Source: Hemicordylus capensis (lineage: Eukaryota; Chordata; Lepidosauria; Squamata; Cordylidae). Taken from it: a DNA stretch of 64,000 nt. Made by a program: the position numbers and the translations under genes. Shown here piece after piece: positions 44,388 through 54,897 of this stretch. The notes below the pieces were generated by a model. That model was not told the DNA's origin, did no database searches, and saw nothing but the letters and a program-made list of their open reading frames with translations. The stretch is taken from positions 263,508,687-263,572,686 of the forward strand of contig NC_069658.1 of NCBI RefSeq assembly GCF_027244095.1, written 5' to 3'. Every line of letters starts with the position of its first letter. The stretch's first letter is position 1.

Positions 44388-44885
44388 TAGAAAAGTCAAC
44401 AACAAACAGCAAGTGCTGCCTTTGTAAAGAAGCAGATGAAACAGTGGATCACCTAATCAGCTGTTGTAAAAATATCGCACAGACTGACTACAAACAAAAG
44501 GCATGACAAGGTAGCAGGGATAATACACTGGAACATCTGCAAAAAATACAAGCTACCTGTAGCCAAAAATTGGTGGGACCATAAAATTGAAAAAGTGGTA
44601 GAAAATGAAGATGCAAAAATATTATGGGACTTCCGACTACAAACAGACAAACATCTGCCACACAGTACACCAGATATAACTGTAGTTGAGAAGAAAGAAA
44701 AACAAGTCAAAATAATCGACATAGCAATACCAGGGGATAGCAGAATAGAAGAAAAAGAAATAGAAAAAAATCACAAAATACAAAGATCTACAAATTGGAA
44801 ATGAAAGGCTGTGGCAGAAAAAGACCAAAATAATCCCAGTGGTAATTGGTGCCCTAGGTGCAATTCCAAAACAACTTGAAGAGCA
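44388..44885 (+). mobile_element. R4/Dong-like LINE, 3' part (zinc finger and endonuclease)
   Basis: Continuation of 38277-41460 after the L2 insertion. It has a CCHC finger (KCCLCKEADETVDHLISCC), then the restriction-like endonuclease core KILWDFRLQTDKHLPHSTPD followed by VKIIDIAIPGD, the PD...D arrangement of R2/R4-type nucleases. It ends around QLEEHLNTAF, where unrelated GC-rich sequence begins, so the natural 3' end is missing. Confidence 0.85.
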
Positions 44886-45068
44886 CCTCAACACCGCTTT
44901 TCGCAGTCAACAAGGGGGCAGGGGCGGCAGGGAGGAATGCTGCCGCCCCAAAAATTTCACTAAAAAATGGAGTGCCGGAGGGAGGAAAGAGGCGGGAGGG
45001 GTAAGTACAACCCCCCTGCCCTTAAAGCGACACCACCACCCCGGCATTGGACCATGTCTCCGCAGTCC

Positions 45069-45330
45069 ATCCACATCCCTACTGCTATCCCCTGCTAACT
45101 GAGCAAAGAGGCATCTTTTAAAAGTGGTGATTCTCTTTATTTAGCAGGGGGAGAGCAACTGGCCCTATCCATCCCCAGCACAGCATCCCTCCAGTGGCTG
45201 TTGCTAGCGTCTCTCTTGACTTTTTCTTTTTTCTTTTTAGATTGTGAGCCCTTTGGGGACAGGGAGCCATTTTATTTATTTATTTATATCTGTGTATACC
45301 TTAGTTGAAAAGCGGTATATACATATTCGT
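45069..45330 (+). repeat. LINE-tail-like interspersed repeat, copy 3
   Basis: ACCCCTGCTAACTGAGCAA-like start (CTGCTAACTGAGCAAAGAGG), GGAGAGCAACTGGCCCTATC, TTGTGAGCCCTTTGGGGACA, TTTATTTATTTAT, then AAAGCGGTATATACATATT. Same family as 28905 and 34330. Confidence 0.7.
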
Positions 45331-45414
45331 TGTATTGCAACTGTGGTGAAATGCTTCAGCTTGGCAGGATCAAACTGAAAACGATCCCCAGAATCTACAA
45401 CAGAAAATATAGCT

Positions 45415-45615
45415 CCTTTTTTGCAGCTGACATGCAACCTTATAGCATTAAATCGCAGCGATAAATTCTGAAACAAGGCATTGGAAATGTGAGCAGCACC
45501 CTGCTGACCGCGTAGGGACTGTGATGTCACAACAACGTGATAGAAAGTACAGAAGCACACTTAGCAGATACATTGTGACATTGTTGTAGGGGTTAATCTG
45601 GGAAGTGCCCAGGAG
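45415..45615 (+). repeat. Unclassified interspersed repeat, copy 2
   Basis: Matches 6615-6810 over about 190 bases (CAAGGCATTGGAAATGTGA, TAGGGACTGTGATGTCACAA, GAAGTGCCCAGG). It contains a CRE-like TGATGTCA word in this copy. Confidence 0.6.
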
Positions 45616-45934
45616 AGGTTCACAATAAGTCATCCCCCTGAGGAATGTTGCCTTTGTTTGTCAGCAGGGGATCTCTATAGGGCAGTTGAAAGGCTAGCTT
45701 GATTATAATGTAAACCACTGAGCACTTTTTCACAATGAGTGAGAAGGGCTTGAGGGTGGGTGGCAGGGAAGGCTGCTGAAACTTACCTTCCCAGCATTCA
45801 ATTCCTCCATTCTTCCTAAACGCTCTGGTTGCGCACCCAGACAATTGCTGGCTGCCCATGGCAGCACAGAAGTGGGGGGGGGGGGGGCTGGGACATGTCA
45901 TTCTGGCCCCCAGAACTCCCACACTGCACCCGTC

Positions 45935-46131
45935 CATGTTGCAGGGCCGAGTAAAAGCAGCCAGCGCTGCACATGATTATGAAAACAGGACTAAGGGAGC
46001 ACTCTCTCCCTTAACCCTGTTTAAGTGGTGGGTTTGCAGGTGGGTTTGTTGACGAGGTGCCTCCGGGACTGGGTGCAATCCAGGCTTGGCTTCCTTAGCC
46101 TGTTCTTGGCTGCTCGTGAGAACAGCCTCAC
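45935..46131. mobile_element. DNA-transposon-like repeat, shortened copy (family of 14912)
   Basis: Contains AGGACTAAGGGAGCACTCTC, CTTAACCCTGTTTAAG and the right end GGCTGCTCGTGAGAACAGCC TC. The left end is eroded. Confidence 0.5.
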
Positions 46132-46207
46132 TGCCTATCTGTGTATAATAATGTGTAAGGTTTTTGGCTTTATAGTGCAATCCATTCTATGCATGCCTAC
46201 TTAGGAG

Positions 46208-46287
46208 TAAGTAAAGGTAAAGTGTGCCGTCGGGTCAGTTTTGACTCCTGGCGCCCACAGAGCCCTGTGGTTTTCTTTTGGTAGAAT
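46208..46287 (-). mobile_element. Sauria-type SINE tail fragment
   Basis: On the minus strand it reads CCTGTATTCTACCAAAAGAA, CCACAGGGCTCTGTGGGCGC, CAGGAGTCAAAACTGACCCG, ACGGCACACTTTACC. This BovB-related tail is typical of lizard SINEs mobilised by BovB; the head is missing because the L2 fragment abuts it. Confidence 0.6.
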
Positions 46288-47325
46288 ACAGGAAAGATCA
46301 CCAGGGGATTTGGAGCGGGGTGTTACCAGTATGCTGATGACACCCAGATCTACTTCTCCATGTCAACTTCTTCAGGAGATGGCATAACTTCCCTAAATGC
46401 TTGCCTGGAAGAAGTAATGGGCTAGATGAGGGAGAATAAACTGAGACTGAATCTAGATAAGACAGGGGTACTTATTGTGCGGGGTCAGAATTCCAGAGAT
46501 GATTTTGATCTCCCAGTTCTAGATGGGGTCACACTTCCACAAAAGGAACAGGTTCGCAGTCTGAGAGTACTTCTGGATTCACACCTCTCCCTGGTATCTC
46601 AGGTTGAGGCAGTGGCCAGAGGGGCTTTCTATCAGCTTCAGCTGGCACACCAGCTGCATCCGTTTCTTGCGATGAATGACCTCAAAACAGTGGTACATCT
46701 GTTGGTAAGCTCCAGACTTGACTTCTGCAATACGCTCTATGTGGGGCTGCCTTTGTATGTAGTCCGGAAGCTTCATTTGGTACAGAATGCGGTGGCCAGG
46801 TTGGCCTCTGGGTCATCTCAGAGAGACCACATTACTCCTTTACTGATTGAGTTACACTGGCTGCCAATAGGTTTCCCGGCAAAATACAAAGTGCTAGTTA
46901 TAACTTACAAAGCCCTAAATGGCTTAGGCCCTGGGTATTTAAGAGATACCCTTCTTCATTATGAGCCCCACCGCCCACTGAAGTCGTCTGGAGAGATCCG
47001 CCTCCAGTTGCTGCCAGCTTGGCTGGGTGCCACTCGGGGACAGGCTTTCTCAGTTGCTGCCCCGAGACTGTGGAATGTGCTCCCCATTGAGATACGATCC
47101 TCCCCATCTCTGACCATTTTTAAAAAGAATTTTAAAACCCACCTCTTCACCCAAGCTTTTTCAGTTCTTTAAAATTTTAAGGTTTTGATTTGTTGGTGAT
47201 TTTTAAATTGTTAAATTGTTTTAAGTTTTCGTATATGTTTTAACTTGTTTTATGCTACTGTTAACCTCCCAGAGATGAAAGTTTGGAGTGGTGTACAAAT
47301 TTGATTGATAAATAAATAAATTTAT
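46288..47325 (+). mobile_element. L2-clade LINE 3' fragment
   Basis: Begins within the reverse transcriptase (QYADDTQIYFSMSTSS) and then has an almost open frame (46426-47172) through LDGVTLPQKEQVRSLRVLLD, VVHLLVSSRLDFCNTLYVGL and HITPLLIELHWLP to the C-terminus. It ends with GTTAACCTCCCAGAGATGAA and an (AAATAAATT)n tail. Close relative of 41461-44387 but younger or better preserved in this part. Confidence 0.88.
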
Positions 47326-47548
47326 AAATTAATAACTAGGCACTGGGGAACATGCTTAAAATCCAGTAAATACCCAGAAATCCAGGGGAGATGGCAACAT
47401 TCCTTTTCAAAGAATGTTCTGTTCCCATGGTGGTGAAGAGATTATGCCTGCAGTGCTTTTTTTTTTTTTAGTACCGTGAACACAGGAAGACATCCCGTAT
47501 CTCCTACATCCCTGCTCATTTATTATTACACTTGCTTTTTCGTTGCAG

Positions 47549-48386
47549 GTTTCATGAAATTGTTGGAGGCATGGATCAGCTTCCAAGATCCATCTACAGA
47601 ACTATTCCAGACACCACACTTTTGAATGCCAAAGTGGTTCAGATAAAGCAGGGAGGTGGCAAAGTCACTGTGATTTACTAGACAGAGAACTCATTGTCAA
47701 GCGTGACAGCTGATTACACCATTGTCACCTCCTCAGCAAGGGCCACGCGACGCATCTATTTTGACCTGCCCCTCTCGCTTATCAAAACACATGCCTTGCG
47801 AACCATACACTACAGAAGCACTGCCAAGGTCTTTCTTGCTTGCACCACCAAGTTCTGGGAAGCTGGCGGCATTCATGGTGGCAAGTCCATAACTAATCGC
47901 CCATCCCGATTCATCTACTACCCCTCCCACAACTTTTACCCCTCCCACAACTTCTCAAGTGGCATTGGGGTTCTCCTGGCTTCCTATGTCCACAGCAATG
48001 ACTCCCTTTTCTTCCTGTCCCTCAGCCATGATGACATTATTAGCATTATCATGGATGACTTATCAGTCATTCACCAGCTGCCCAAAAGTGAAATCCAGGC
48101 TCTGTGTAGTTCCTCAGTGATCAAGCAATGGAGCCTAGATCAGTTTGCCATGGCTGGCTTTTCTGCTTTGAACCCAAACCAGTTTGTAGATTATAGTGAG
48201 GCTCTTACGGAGCCAGAAGGCAGAATTCATTTTGCTGGGGAGCACACTGTCAAACTGCATGGTTGGTTGGACTCCACAATAAAGTCAGGACTAAGGGCAG
48301 CCAGGGCTATAAACCTCAAGTCTGGGAAGCAGCACCCATTAGGGATAAAATTGGGAGGCAAAGTGCAGAAATTTTCTGAAATTTAA
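47549..48386 (+). pseudogene. L-amino-acid oxidase-like (IL4I1/LAAO family), isolated last exon, broken
   Basis: The family comprises FAD flavoenzymes that deaminate L-amino acids and release hydrogen peroxide; reptile members include immune, mucosal and venom oxidases. A proper acceptor (TTGCTTTTTCGTTGCAG) precedes an exon encoding the C-terminal half: [51 protein letters not shown] and, near the end, the FAD/substrate-site wording [22 protein letters not shown]. The large final exon agrees with the family's gene structure, and the genomic acceptor argues against a processed copy. A poly(A) signal follows at 48517. The exon appears broken by about one interruption, and no upstream exons (signal peptide, FAD-binding half) were found in the window. 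Treated as a fossil. Confidence 0.85.
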
Positions 48387-49029
48387 ATGTGGTAGTTTGG
48401 GGGTTTACAGAATTATTTGGTTTGGGTTTTAAAGGAACTCATAAGCAATCCCATTCTTTCTCAGGGAGTGCAAAGATGTTGAAGTCTCAGCTTTGAAATA
48501 ACTATGATGTTCATATAATAAAAGTGTGAGGTGGTATAACAGGTTTTCCTTTCCATCTGCGCTGGAAGTACCTTAACAATGCTGATCTCCTATCAGTGTT
48601 GGAATGAGAGAGAGTTGAGCAGGGACAGAACACACACACACTTATCAGCCAACTTGCTAACTCACTGGAAGGTGCATCAAATTATACTTCCACAACTAAC
48701 AAAATGCAAAATTTCATATATAGGTAGTTTTAAATTTTTCATATAGCTTTTGGAACATGAAGTCTGACTCATAACAGCAACCAGGGCACCAGAACAGATA
48801 AGAGATTGAATATTGGGTTGTAGGAGTTCTCCATCGACACTATTGAACCAGTCCTGGGTTGGGAGAGGAAGGTTTATAGCAGCAGTCATAAACAGAAGGT
48901 AAGTCTGAAAATCCCACAAAGAAGGGATGGGTGGGATTTCCCTCTGTTTACAGTCATCAGAAAGAGGGGGTTTTGGTGGCAGCCAGCAGCATGTCTGCAC
49001 TTGCAGAATGAAAGCTGGGTCCACTAGTG
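48387..49029 (+). other. 3' flank of the oxidase exon
   Basis: Probable former 3' UTR with AATAAA at 48517-48522, then A/T-rich DNA without a recognised gene. Confidence 0.5.
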
Positions 49030-49155
49030 CAGTGTTTCTCAACCTTCTTGGAGTCAAGGACCGCTAAATTCCTCGTGCAGAGTTTCAAGGACCACTACAT
49101 TCTTCATGCGCAGTTTCCCAGACCAGCAGTTAGTAAAGGGGTTTCAAGTTTAAGT

Positions 49156-49156
<1 letters not shown>

Positions 49157-49203
<47 letters not shown>
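49157..49203. repeat. (TATC)n microsatellite
   Basis: About eleven perfect TATC units within the 2.3-kb hAT element. Confidence 0.95.
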
Positions 49204-49313
49204 TTAACAGACTTCTATACTGCCCAAAACTTGTATTTCTGGGCAGTTTACAATTAAAATAATATAAGCATTAAAATCATTAAATTTTGAATCTTTTGCA
49301 AACATGGAATATT

Positions 49314-49456
49314 GGGGGTTCTCAACCTTGGGTCCCCAGGTGTTGGTGGACTTAAACTCCCATAACCCCCAACCACAATGGCATTTGGCCATTATGGCTG
49401 GGGATTATGGGAGTTGGAGTCCACCAACATCTGGGGACCCAAGGTTGAGAACCCCT
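49314..49456. mobile_element. Fold-back MITE (GGGGTTCTCAACCTTGGG ends)
   Basis: Almost the whole 143 bp is an inverted repeat: GGTTCTCAACCTTGGGTCCC against GGGACCCAAGGTTGAGAACC, and AACTCCCATAACCCC against GGGGATTATGGGAGTT. Better preserved than its relative at 14384-14656. Confidence 0.85.
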
Positions 49457-50347
49457 GAATCTAAAACCCTGGGTGAACAAATATGTCTCAAGTATGTCTT
49501 CAGTATGTGTGGGGTGGGAGTGGGGTGCTTGTGATTACTCAATGGAGAGGGGATGTTGGGCCATTAGAAAAATTCAAAAACTGCGAAACCAACATACAAG
49601 CAAGCTTTTGAATTCCCCAAAACTCTTCATCAGGCTGGATGTCAAGCAAAGCAAAAAAGGAGGTGAGAGGAGAGCTGGGCAAGTTGTCAGTAGAGCCCAA
49701 AGTCTACAGTTTAACCCTACCCTCTCTTGATGGAGGTGGAGTTTTAGCTGGAGTTGTGTAGTCGCAGGGCCGGATCCAGACCACGTTAGTCAGGACCACC
49801 CACTGAAATTGATTTAGTCATCTCTCATTTGTGTCAATGCTGCTTGGTCATGATACCTGGCTTGATCTGGATCCTGCTCTTAACTGTGCACTTTGTGAGG
49901 CGGACCTAATGAAACCCATGCAGCTCCTCCAAAACTCCTTAAAAACAGTTACGTGGCAGGCGCTGGGAATGGCTTTTTTAAAAAATTGTGAAAGAAAACG
50001 TGAAGAAGAGCGGTGGGGACCTGGTGTTAAAGGGAAGGGGGCAATTCTGAGATGGCGGAGGGCGCAGGGCGTTGTAGTGGTGGATGGCTCGTCTTCCTCG
50101 CTGGGGAGATGAGGCTGGGTGGTCGAGGCAATGGTGCACCAGACCACGCTCGGAAGGTCGCCGGGGTCCAAGAGCTGCTGCCGCTGTACTTGCACACCAG
50201 AGTGTAGCAGGTGTTCCCCCATTCTCTCTCGCAGCACACGCTTCTGTGCCCCCTCCCAACTCCCCTGCATGCGCCAATCACAGCAGCCTGCCTTTGGGGC
50301 CACGCAGCTCACGTGGTCCCACATGCTGCCCGTGCATGGCTGCGAGG

Positions 50348-50988
50348 CAAGCCAAGACAGCCCTCCTCCCTCCCTCCACTGCTTAGCCCTCACCACGGCA
50401 TGATCCCGGCCAGAGGTTGTCCCCCCCCCCCGCCCGGCGAGGTCATAAAAGGGACTGCCGTCTTCCACCGGCAGTGCAGACCGGAGGGTTATAGGGGGCT
50501 GAAGGACCACAACACCCCACCAATGCAAGAGGGAAATGGCGTTCCCTCTCAAGGTGCCTTGGCAGCAACAGGCAGCTGGTTTTTAATCGGTTGGGATCGG
50601 ACACGAACCGCGCTGGGCATCAAATCCCCAGGATCACTTCATTCCAGTGCCATTCATCCAATGATCCTTTTGCACGAATGCACAAAATGGTCTCTTGCCT
50701 CTCTCCCGCAGTATGCCGCCTCCCTCCGCCACTTAGCCCTCCTTGGTATGTGTGCTTGCTCCCCTTCCCTGAGGAAGGTCCACTTGCACGCCCTTTCTGT
50801 AAAGCCCAAGCCAAGGTGGCCCTCCTCCCTCCCTCCACCGCTTAGCCCTCACCACGGCATGATCCCAGCCAGAGGTTCCACCCCCTGGCGAGGTCACAAA
50901 GGGGACCGCTGTCTTCCACCGGTGGTGTGGACCAGGTGGTTACAGGGGGCCGAGGGACCACAACACCCCACCGATGCAAGAGGGAAAC
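50348..50988. repeat. Direct duplication pair inside the hAT element
   Basis: Segments 50348-50536 and 50807-50988 share CAAGCCAAG, CCCTCCTCCCTCCCTCCAC, GCTTAGCCCTCACCACGGCA, GATCCC(A/G)GCCAGAGGTT, GACCACAACACCCCACC and ATGCAAGAGGGAAA in the same order, with roughly 270 unrelated bases between. Confidence 0.85.
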
Positions 50989-51578
50989 AGCAGCTGGGTT
51001 TCAATCAATCAACCTTGGGCTGCAAATAATGAGCATGCAAGAACTAGCAGCCCTTGAAGTGGTGCCCACTGCCATACCTTTTCCTCGATGCCCCCACGCC
51101 GCATACAGTTTGAAGTTGTAAAGATAAAGATAGCTGTAGGAAGATCTCAGCAGCACATGGAGGCAAGGCGGAAGCAGGGTTCCGTGCTTCCATGATACTC
51201 CTCCTCTCCCTCTTCTGTGCCATGTGCAAAATTGAGGGAGTGGGTGCCTTGATTGCAGTTGTTTGGGGGGGGTGACTCCCAGTCAGGGACCGGCATTCAA
51301 CCCTTCGGGGACCGGCAGCGGTCCAGGGACCAGTGGTTGAGAAACTGTGCACTAGTGTGTGTGACCCAGCTCAGAATTAAGCACTTGAAGTCTCATTGAT
51401 TACCAGGAGGCTGGCTTGCTAATGAGGCTGGATGAGGCAGTTGCCGCAGGCAGCAAGTTGAAGAAGGCAACAAACTGGCTACCTCTCTGACCTACTGGCA
51501 CCAGCCACCTCACCTGACCCACTGTCTCCCCTCAAACCCTCCCCTGGGCAGCAGTGTGGCACTCATGCCAGCCACCAC

Positions 51579-52156
51579 TAGAGATTAGTGTTCACTCTAA
51601 GAGGGATTCCTGGATATTGTTGACTACAACTCCCAGAATCCCCAAGCAAAAGGCATTATAGCTGGGGATTCTGGGAGCTGCAATCAACAATATCTGGGGG
51701 AATCCCTTTTAGAGGGAACACTGCTAGGGATGTGCACAGAACTGGTTCCATACACTCCCAGGAGAGCAGCGGGGTTTCTTGAAGAGGCAGGGGGGGTGCT
51801 GCCTACTTGCCAGCCATCACACATCTGCTTTCCCCCTGCCAGCGCTCTTGTTAAAAGTGGGCACATGGTGGTGCAGTGTGCCTCCCTGCAGCCCTGGTCA
51901 GCGTTGGCATGGAAGCGGTGCACGCATATGTGCATTGACCACTTCTGTGCCGACACTGACCGGGGCTGCAGGAAGGCCCACTTTTTGTGAGAGTGCCAGT
52001 GAGGAAAATGTGGCGGGGCAGGGGCTGGCAGGTAGGCAGCACCTCCCCTGCCCCTTAAAGAAACCCCCTGCCCTCTGAACCAGCTCGAACACCGGTTGAC
52101 GGAACCGGTTCGGCGCTCCTAGAATGGCGTGTGGAATGGTTCCGTGCACATCCCTA
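51579..52156. mobile_element. hAT-like element (TAGGGATGTGCA family) with a MITE inside its left end
   Basis: The outer duplication GCCACCAC (51571-51578) and GCCGCCAC (52157-52164) matches 7 of 8. The left terminus TAGAGAT is split from its continuation CTAGGGATGTGCACAG by the MITE at 51586-51723. The right end is GGTTCCGTGCACATCCCTA. Internal GGAACCGGTTCGGCGC wording is typical of the family. Confidence 0.8.
51586..51723. mobile_element. MITE nested in a hAT terminus
   Basis: Fold-back of about 138 bp, TAGTGTTCACTCTAAGAGGG against CCCTTTTAGAGGGAACACTG. Duplicated octamers CTAGAGAT (51578-51585) and CTAGGGAT (51724-51731) match 7 of 8 and are the host element's own end. Same family as 14494-14629. 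Confidence 0.82.
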
Positions 52157-52382
52157 GCCGCCACCACTGTTCTCATTGCTTGCTTGCTGTCTTCTTTAGG
52201 AGAGGACTCAAAAATTTGCACCTCCCCTGCTCTGAGCCTTCTCTTGTCAAGAGCTGCTTCCAGACTGAGGCACCTCAGGAACGTGGCCCTTCCCACAAGC
52301 TGTGTGACTCACATGGATCTAATCCCCCACCCAAACAAACTGCCCTGTCAAACACACAAACCTCTAGCCAACCAGAAATCAT

Positions 52383-52606
52383 ACCCTAGAAAACCTCTTC
52401 TGAAGAAGCCTGCATCCCTCAGAGTTAAGCAACTATAGGCCTGTCTCCAACCTTCCATGGTTGGGCAAGGTAACTGAGAGGGTGGTGGCCTTCGAACTCC
52501 AGGCAGTCTTGGAGGAAATGGATTATCTAGACCCATTTGGGCGGGCTGTGGCGTGGAGACTGTCCTGGTCGGCCAGATGGATGAATTGACAGAGGGAGTG
52601 TGATCA
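52383..52606 (+). mobile_element. L2-clade LINE fragment, plus strand
   Basis: Wording PRKPLLKKPASLRV, then the nucleotides for NYRPVSNLPWLGK and ERVVA (AACTATAGGCCTGTCTCCAA; GAGAGGGTGGTGGCC). A short internal L2 piece that ends at a GAT-rich microsatellite. Confidence 0.75.
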
Positions 52607-52624
52607 TGTTCATCATCCGATGAT

Positions 52625-53560
52625 GATGACAACGATGACGACGATGATGGCAAGCAGAAATAGATTTGAGTGTCATCAGCATATTGATAACAACCTGGAG
52701 CAAATCTGATTACCTCACCCAGCAGTTTCGTGTAGATATTAAAAAGCATTAGTGACAGAATGGAGCCCTGAGGGACTCCATATAACAGCTCCTGTTTTGA
52801 GGAGCAATTGTCATCAAGCTCCATCATCTGCAATCTACCTGAGAAATAGAAGCAGAACCACTGCAAAGCAGTGCCTCCTATCCCCAACTCCCCAAGGCAA
52901 TCCAGAAGTATACCACGGTCAATGGTATCAAATGCCACTGCAAGATCCAATAGAACCAGCAGAGTCACACTCCCTCTATCAGTTCCTAGGTAAAGACTGT
53001 CTCAACCCCATAGCCAGTTCTAAAGCCAGTTTTAAATGGGTCTAGACAATCGGTTTCCTCCAAAACCGGCTGGAGCTGGTTGGCCACCACCCTTTCAATC
53101 ACCTTGCCCAACCATGAGAGATTGGAGACTGGCCTATAGCTATCCATCGCTAAGGGATCCAGGGAAAGCTTCTTAAGAAGCGATCTAACCATTGCCTCCT
53201 TCAATCCAGGAGGCACCCTACCCTCCCTCAGCAATGCATTTATGATCATAACTAGGCCACCTACAAACATCTCCCTGCTAGATAGAAGCAGCCAAGTCAG
53301 GCAAAGATCCAGAGAACAATTGGTAGGTCACATCACCCCAAGCAGTCTGTCCACATCCTCAGGAGTCACAGATTGAAACTGATCCAATCTAATACTGCAA
53401 GAGGGATTGCTGGACATCCCCTTCATAGACCTTGCAGAAATAGTGGAATCCAAGTCAGCCCAAATACAGGAGATTTTGTCTGCAAAGAACCCATTAAAAG
53501 TGTTCGAGCAGAACAAAGTCTCTGGGGACTGATCCAAAACAGAAGGAGCAGAAAATAAAC
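52625..53560 (-). mobile_element. L2-clade LINE fragment, minus strand
   Basis: Minus-strand coding pieces in order from the right: NTFNGFFADKISCIWADLDS and SIRLDQFQSVTPEDVDRLLG; INALLREGRVPPGLKEAMVR and YRPVSNLSWLGKVIERVVAN; LDLAVAFDTIDRGILLDCLG, YGVPQGSILSLMLFNIYTKL and GCYQYADDTQIYF. Frame changes separate them. The YADD catalytic box is kept. It stops at (GATGAC)-type repeats near 52620. Confidence 0.85.
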
Positions 53561-53574
53561 ACTTCACAACCCAG

Positions 53575-54398
53575 GATAGCTCTGCTGAACGTGAACCTGC
53601 AGATGCAATGCGTGCTTCCCACATCAGAAAGTTTGAGATACCTCCCCTCTCCCACTGCATATCTGTCATTGTTGGAGGTCCCAGCCCATAGGAAGGTCTT
53701 AACTTTGGCAAGCTGCCACGCCCTCCCACCAGCTGTTCTAGAAGGCAGGTTCAAGAAGATTCCACCTGCACAGAGACTATGTTCTTATGACACAGGGCAG
53801 GTCGAAACCACAGCACATCTCCTCTTTTGCCCCTTGTACAGAGATAGTCGTGCCAACCTTATTTTGCCAGTACTCCGCAAGTATCCTGGTTGCTCAAGCA
53901 AATTTTATATCTTACTGCTGCTCTCAGATGAAGACCCCAGCATTATGCACAACACTGCAAAGTTCTGTGCCACAGTGTGCAGAATCTTCAGGGCCATGAC
54001 AGCTCCTACCTAGAGGGACTGTGGGCTGAGCCTACAAAATCCAGTCTTAGCCTTAGCTTTCACATAACCTACTGTATCCTGTAAAGCTATTGTAATTGCA
54101 TACGTTTAATTTTTTTCTAGGTAACTTTAAACACCCTTAACTATTTTTAAGTACTCTTAAGTACCCTTCTGGTCCACTGTTTACTAGGACGTAGACTTTT
54201 CTCTACTAGAAACTTAGCTCTATTTCAAATTTTATATTTTAAATTTAAATCTTTTACCTTATTACTACTCCATACTTTTATAGTTTCTTAACAATAGTTT
54301 TATATTTTATATTTTACCTCCCATTCCCTGCTTGTATCTCATGTATTTTATTGTTCTTATGCTGGTCTAAGACTGAATAAAGGTGATTGATTGATTGT
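53575..54398 (+). mobile_element. Non-LTR retrotransposon C-terminal fragment with (TGAT)n tail
   Basis: Frame 53591-54013 encodes LTLASCHALPPAVLEGRFKK and a zinc-knuckle-like stretch RLCSYDTGQVETTAHLLFCPL with CHC spacing, then a hydrophobic end. The 3' UTR ends TTATGCTGGTCTAAGACTGA ATAAAGG and (TGAT)n. This differs from the L2, CR1 and RTE elements nearby; the clade was not assigned. A tail relative lies at 13440-13490. Confidence 0.65.
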
Positions 54399-54448
54399 GT
54401 GTAAGTCGATCGATTCAAACCGCAGTTCAAACCAAGCTGGCCAAGTTC

Positions 54449-54897
54449 TGTTAGAGGCTGTTGATTTTTACCCACAATAGATAAAACAGCAGAGCACTAA
54501 GGAATGAGCACACACTCCAGTTACAGAGTAGGTAGCAGAGGATGGTTTGGATATTGCAGCTATTTAGAGAAAACACATGGAGATCCTTGTGTGACTAAAC
54601 ACTAAATATTTATTGGTTAAATACACTTAGATAGAAAAGACCTATATCTAATCTAAAGGCCTACATAATGGATAGGTAAGGAGAGAGAGAGAAAGAGAGA
54701 GAGAGGTTTCCATCTGCTCTCTAGGAAGAAAGGAAGGATTGTGACTCAACACAGGAAGTGCTGCAGAGTCAGTTCAGGGGTCATAGAGTAGGGACAGATA
54801 GGGAGACCCTTACTCACTGTCTCTACTCCCAATGCCCCTAGTGGTCATTAAGACAGTTGGTGCAAAAGGTCGATGCACTGGAAGTTCGTCTCCAACA
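54449..54897 (-). repeat. Copia 3' LTR
   Basis: 449 bp with TG...CA ends (TGTTAGAGG...TCTCCAACA as written on the plus strand). It adjoins the polypurine tract AGAAGGGG (minus strand) at 54898. Confidence 0.93.

Larger units (their letters stand above)
49030..51349. mobile_element. 2.3-kb hAT-like element (CAGTGTTTCTCAACC ends)
   Basis: Ends CAGTGTTTCTCAACC and GGTTGAGAAACTGTG are inverted copies; exact 8-bp duplication CACTAGTG at 49022-49029 and 51350-51357. The ends resemble Charlie/Tip-type hATs. Inside: a (TATC)n tract (49157-49203), a fold-back MITE (49314-49456) and a GC-rich region at 49.9-51.1 kb with a direct duplication (50348-50536 and 50807-50988). The long frames in that region on both strands (up to 272 codons) follow GC content and contain no transposase motif, so the element is non-autonomous. 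Confidence 0.85.

Noticed and set aside
49157-49203. Regular short repeats resembling an array
   Set aside because: A simple (TATC)n microsatellite, with no spacers; not a CRISPR-type array, and the genome is vertebrate.
50211-51029. 272-codon plus-strand frame and a 234-codon minus-strand frame
   Set aside because: Both lie in a GC-rich, internally duplicated hAT cargo; open frames occur on both strands and no domain is visible.
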